Below, in pieces: positions 61,249 to 64,000 of a stretch of 64,000 bases of DNA. How positions within the stretch are numbered: the first letter of the stretch is position 1; every line of letters starts with the position of its first letter. Made by a program: the position numbers and the translations under genes. Under the pieces are notes generated by a model. It saw only the letters and a list, made by a program, of their open reading frames with translations, was not told the origin of the DNA and did no database searches. The DNA is taken from contig NZ_CP035758.1 in the NCBI RefSeq assembly GCF_004208415.1, forward strand, positions 4,774,001 to 4,838,000. The letters run 5' to 3'. Source of the DNA: Ktedonosporobacter rubrisoli. GTDB lineage: Bacteria > Chloroflexota > Ktedonobacteria > Ktedonobacterales > Ktedonobacteraceae.

Positions 61249-61536
61249 CTAAACTATTTCTTTGCTCGTATAATAGGTTATATCTGGACGTTTGAGCTGC
61301 TCCTCTCGGGAGGCAGCGTGGTGCGCGCCAAAGTGCTCGCTCTTTGTATACGCTTCCATCGCTTCCCGCGACTCCCAGCGCGAGACGCCCACAATACTGT
61401 TATCCTCACCGGTCCACAGCTCCATACCCAGGAAGCCCTTGATCTGCTTCATCGAGTCAGAATGTTTTTCAAAGGCCTCTATCACTGCTTGCTGATGAGC
61501 TGGCGGCACAGCCAGCTTATTAAAAGCAATAAACAT
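61249..61536 (-). CDS. Antibiotic biosynthesis monooxygenase-fold protein (heme-degrading IsdG/HmoA-like)
   Basis: 95 residues, the usual size for a one-domain ABM protein. MFIAFNKLAVPPAHQQAVIE, GFLGMELWTGEDNSIVGVSR, WESREAMEAYTKSEHFGAHH match the dimeric ferredoxin-like ABM fold. The W.S...F...H pattern is typical of the HmoA/IsdG heme-oxygenase-like group, where the His binds heme. It may release iron from heme; its place next to an iron importer supports this but the sequence alone cannot separate it from other ABM proteins. ATG at 61536 is chosen since AGGAG sits eight bases upstream; a codon at 61545 would be too close to it. Convergent with the iron operon. Confidence 0.8.
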   Translation of the reverse strand: MFIAFNKLAVPPAHQQAVIEAFEKHSDSMKQIKGFLGMELWTGEDNSIVGVSRWESREAMEAYTKSEHFGAHHAASREEQLKRPDITYYTSKEIV

Positions 61537-61799
61537 CGCAATCATCTCCTAAATTTCAGCTTCTAAGCTTTAAGCAATTGTGCTTAAACGATCTCTAACA
61601 TACTATAGGGCGCTTTGCAAGGCCGGTCAACGAAGAAGGACCATCCAGCGGTAATACAGAAGCAGAAGCGAGGTTGTATAATAGAGTGGTTCATCAATAA
61701 CACCGACAACGGTACAGTCTTATCGATGCAATTTTTTTGAGCATCACTAAAGCAAACGGTTGTCAGACACAATGAAGTGCATGAAGGAGCATTCAATCT

Positions 61800-63377
61800 A
61801 TGGCAAAAGTAATTGAAGATATTGCAGCCAGAGCCAGGATTCCTTTCAAAAACGAGTCTTTTACAGATTTCAGTAAAGAAGAGCATAAACGCGCCCAGGC
61901 TGAGGCAATAGAACAGGTTAAAAGCGAGCTGGGTCGCACCTATCCATTGATTATTGGCGGCAAGAAAATCACCACGCAAGATACCTTTGCGTCAGTCAAT
62001 CCTTCACAGCCAGATCAGGTCATCGGATATTTTGCGCGCGCAACCGTCGAGCAGGCAAATGAAGCGGTTCGCGTTGCCGCCGAGACTTTCGAAAAGTGGC
62101 AATACGTGCCAGCCGAAGAGCGTGCGGGCTATCTTTTCGCCGCCGCCGATCTCATGCGCCAACGCCGTTTCATCATTAATGCCTGGATGATCTATGAAGT
62201 AGGCAAGAGCTGGGTCGAAGCAGATGCCGATACGGCCGAAGCTATCGATTTCCTGGAATTCTACGCACGCGAAGCCTTACGTTTGGCCGGTGATCATCCT
62301 ATCACCCAGGTCGACGGAGAAGATAATAAACTTGTCTATATTCCGCTTGGCGTCGGAGCCGTCATTCCACCGTGGAATTTCCCTTGCGCCATTATGGTCG
62401 GTATGACCAGCGCAGCCTTTGTCTCCGGCAATACCGTCATCCTCAAGCCGGCCAGCACCTCACCGGCCATTGCCTACCAGTTTATACGTATCCTGGAAGA
62501 AGTGGGCCTACCTGCCGGTGTCGTTAACTTTTTGACCGGCTCGGGCGCCGTTGTGGGAGATACGCTGGTTGATAATCCCAAGACACGCTTTATTGCCTTT
62601 ACCGGCTCCCGCGATGTAGGTCTGCGCATCTACGAACGCGCCTCTAAAGTTCACAAAGGTCAGCGCTGGCTCAAACGCTCCATTCTGGAGATGGGCGGTA
62701 AAGACGCAGTAGTGGTAGACGAGACAGCCGATCTAGATGCTGCGGCAAACGGGATCGTTACTTCGGCCTTTGGCTTCCAGGGCCAGAAATGCTCAGCCGG
62801 CTCTCGCGCTATCATCGTCGAGCAAGTCTATGACCAGATTGTACAGAAGGTTCTTGACAAGGCTCGCCAGCTCTCGCTTGGCGATGTGACGCGTCCCGAT
62901 ACGTATATGGGCCCGGTTGTCGATGAAAGCGCGATGAGGAAAATTCTTGAATATATCGAGATTGGCAAAAACGAGGGCCGTCTTGTACTTGGCGGAAGCC
63001 ACAAAGGGCCCGGCTACTTTATCGAGCCAACCATCTTTGCCGATGTTGACCCTCAAGCTCGCATTGCCCAGGAGGAAATCTTCGGACCTGTGCTGGCCAT
63101 CATCAAGGCCAAGGATTTTGCTGACGCCTTACATATCGCCAATGACACAGAATATGGCCTGACCGGAGCTGTTTTTACCAACAAACCAGAACGCATTGAA
63201 CAAGCTCAAAAAGAGTACCACGTTGGCAATCTCTACTTTAATCGCAAATGTACTGGCGCTCTTGTAGGCGTACAACCCTTTGGCGGCTTCAATATGTCTG
63301 GTACCGATTCTAAAGCTGGCGGCAAGGATTATCTGCTTCTGTTCACACAGGCCAAATCCATCGCCACCAAGAAGTAA
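61800..63377 (+). CDS. pruA: 1-pyrroline-5-carboxylate (L-glutamate gamma-semialdehyde) dehydrogenase
   Basis: 525 residues, the length of RocA/PruA-type P5C dehydrogenases. The N-terminal ~50 residues with ARIPFKNESFTDFSKEEHKR are typical of this group. Catalytic residues: Asn193 in PPWNFPCAI, Glu297 in SILEMGGKDAVVV and nucleophile Cys331 in FQGQKCSAGSRAI. GSRDVGLRIYERASKVHKGQ and QPFGGFNMSGTDSKAGGKDY are also typical of the P5C group. It oxidises glutamate semialdehyde to glutamate with NAD+, the second step of proline and arginine breakdown. AAGGAG precedes the ATG. A proline dehydrogenase gene is not seen in the window. The following MBL gene starts about 120 bases downstream. Confidence 0.93.
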   Translation: MAKVIEDIAARARIPFKNESFTDFSKEEHKRAQAEAIEQVKSELGRTYPLIIGGKKITTQDTFASVNPSQPDQVIGYFARATVEQANEAVRVAAETFEKWQYVPAEERAGYLFAAADLMRQRRFIINAWMIYEVGKSWVEADADTAEAIDFLEFYAREALRLAGDHPITQVDGEDNKLVYIPLGVGAVIPPWNFPCAIMVGMTSAAFVSGNTVILKPASTSPAIAYQFIRILEEVGLPAGVVNFLTGSGAVVGDTLVDNPKTRFIAFTGSRDVGLRIYERASKVHKGQRWLKRSILEMGGKDAVVVDETADLDAAANGIVTSAFGFQGQKCSAGSRAIIVEQVYDQIVQKVLDKARQLSLGDVTRPDTYMGPVVDESAMRKILEYIEIGKNEGRLVLGGSHKGPGYFIEPTIFADVDPQARIAQEEIFGPVLAIIKAKDFADALHIANDTEYGLTGAVFTNKPERIEQAQKEYHVGNLYFNRKCTGALVGVQPFGGFNMSGTDSKAGGKDYLLLFTQAKSIATKK

Positions 63378-63494
63378 GTTCAGAACATCGCATCTTCACC
63401 GGTTGCATGCTGAGATGTTAGTTACACGAGCAGGGCTGAATATAACACAGCCCTGCCTGGTTCTTAATATCAAGGGTATGCCTGTTCGGGAGAG

Positions 63495-64000
63495 ATGAAA
63501 GGAGAAGTTTTTTCCTTGACTACTGCTACCCAATTACGTACTGGCACATGGCAGATTTCTTTACCATTCCAGGGAGAACAAGGTATCATTGGCTCTTATC
63601 TATTAGCCGGCGCAAACGAGGTAGCGCTTATTGATCCAGGTCCCAGTACAACCATCGAGGCTCTACTTGCATCTATTCGCGAAGCAGGCTTTGCTCCAGA
63701 AGATATTACGCATCTGGTTGCAACGCATATCCATCTTGATCATTTTGGGGCTGCCGGCTCTCTGCTGCGCCACCTACCTCGGGCCCGCGTATATGTTCAT
63801 AGCAAAGGCGCTCGCCATCTGCTCGATCCTTCAAAGGTCGTCGCCAGCGCAACGCGCATTTACGGGGAGCGTATGCAGCAGTTATGGGGGGAGATTGAGG
63901 CTGTTCCCCAGGAAAAATTGCAGAGCATAGAGGGTGGGGATATCCTCAACATTGCCGGTCGGCGCCTGGAGGTCCATTACACACCAGGGCATGCCGTCCA
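63495..64000 (+). CDS. MBL-fold metallohydrolase, 3' end outside window
   Basis: About 168 residues are present. TGTWQISLPFQGEQGIIGSY, LIDPGPSTTIEALLASIREA, LVATHIHLDHFGAAG (the HxHxDH zinc motif) and, near the window edge, HYTPGHAV are in the order of metallo-beta-lactamase-fold hydrolases of the glyoxalase II-like branch. The reading frame is open to the last base. An ATG at 63495 and an in-frame TTG at 63516 are both possible; AAAGGAG at 63499-63505 favours the TTG, so the first seven residues are doubtful. Substrate unknown. It lies downstream of pruA on the same strand. Confidence 0.85.
   Translation, partial: MKGEVFSLTTATQLRTGTWQISLPFQGEQGIIGSYLLAGANEVALIDPGPSTTIEALLASIREAGFAPEDITHLVATHIHLDHFGAAGSLLRHLPRARVYVHSKGARHLLDPSKVVASATRIYGERMQQLWGEIEAVPQEKLQSIEGGDILNIAGRRLEVHYTPGHAV

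Noticed and set aside
1..64000. tRNA, rRNA, CRISPR arrays, transposases, phage or plasmid-replication genes
   Set aside because: None was recognised by eye: no regularly spaced repeats, no cloverleaf-like segments noticed, and no recombinase, transposase or Rep motifs among the translations. Short RNAs could be missed without a search.

Overview
The window looks like chromosomal DNA from a Gram-positive-type (monoderm-like) bacterium of roughly 50-55% GC, most plausibly a Ktedonobacteria-like member of the Chloroflexota. This is inference from gene content: Firmicutes/Chloroflexota-type lipoprotein-anchored ABC binding proteins, a PadR/HAAS module, a YkkCD-type SMR pair, and no outer-membrane or LPS-export genes. 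No rRNA, tRNA, CRISPR array, transposase or phage gene was recognised. The window starts inside a glycosyltransferase gene and ends inside a metallo-beta-lactamase-fold gene.

Layout. 1-6400: the end of a GT4 glycosyltransferase, an enolase-superfamily enzyme, an M24 (creatinase/aminopeptidase-fold) protein with altered metal ligands, a membrane-anchored SDR and a glycogen-debranching-type enzyme. 6449-7021: a general-stress-type protein. 7385-24096: a large surface-glycan region. Its plus-strand operon carries a carbamoyltransferase, GT2, radical SAM/SPASM protein, GT2 and GT9. Facing it is a minus-strand run of gmhA, gmhB, hldE, three GT9 and two GT4 genes, with a GT2 at its far end. gmhA-gmhB-hldE encode the route from sedoheptulose 7-phosphate to ADP-D-glycero-beta-D-manno-heptose, and the four GT9 (heptosyltransferase-family) proteins are the obvious users. 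A copy of an imperfect ~75-bp repeat lies at each end of the minus-strand operon.

24650-30860: an SDR, a DJ-1/PfpI protein with a clear terminator, an orphan NarL-type response regulator, then a PadR regulator overlapping a gene whose product fuses a HAAS-like domain to a bacterial sugar transferase, followed by an ABC exporter pair. 31355-39757: a carbohydrate locus with an Egghead-like membrane glycosyltransferase, a GH113-like protein lacking its expected nucleophile, a GH5 mannanase-like enzyme and a complete ABC sugar importer (binding protein and two permeases) with a LacI-type palindrome. This suggests handling of a beta-mannose-containing glycan.

39991-55815 is more housekeeping in character: an EF-G2-like GTPase, an MFS exporter, an IMP cyclohydrolase-like protein, a LON-substrate-binding-domain protein overlapping a fused HyuA/HyuB hydantoinase/5-oxoprolinase, an MHS-type MFS transporter, a YkkC/YkkD SMR pair divergent from a LysR regulator, a YqeY protein, and a sodium:solute symporter. 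56323-61536 is an iron locus: a sucrase/ferredoxin-like Fe-S protein, a siderophore-type ABC importer (lipoprotein, two FecCD permeases, ATPase), a terminator, and a convergent heme-oxygenase-like ABM protein. The window closes with 1-pyrroline-5-carboxylate dehydrogenase and the start of an MBL-fold hydrolase.

No database search or folding calculation was possible. Family calls rest on motifs read from the translations, and start codons were chosen from visible Shine-Dalgarno sequences. Residue numbers count from the start given for each feature.
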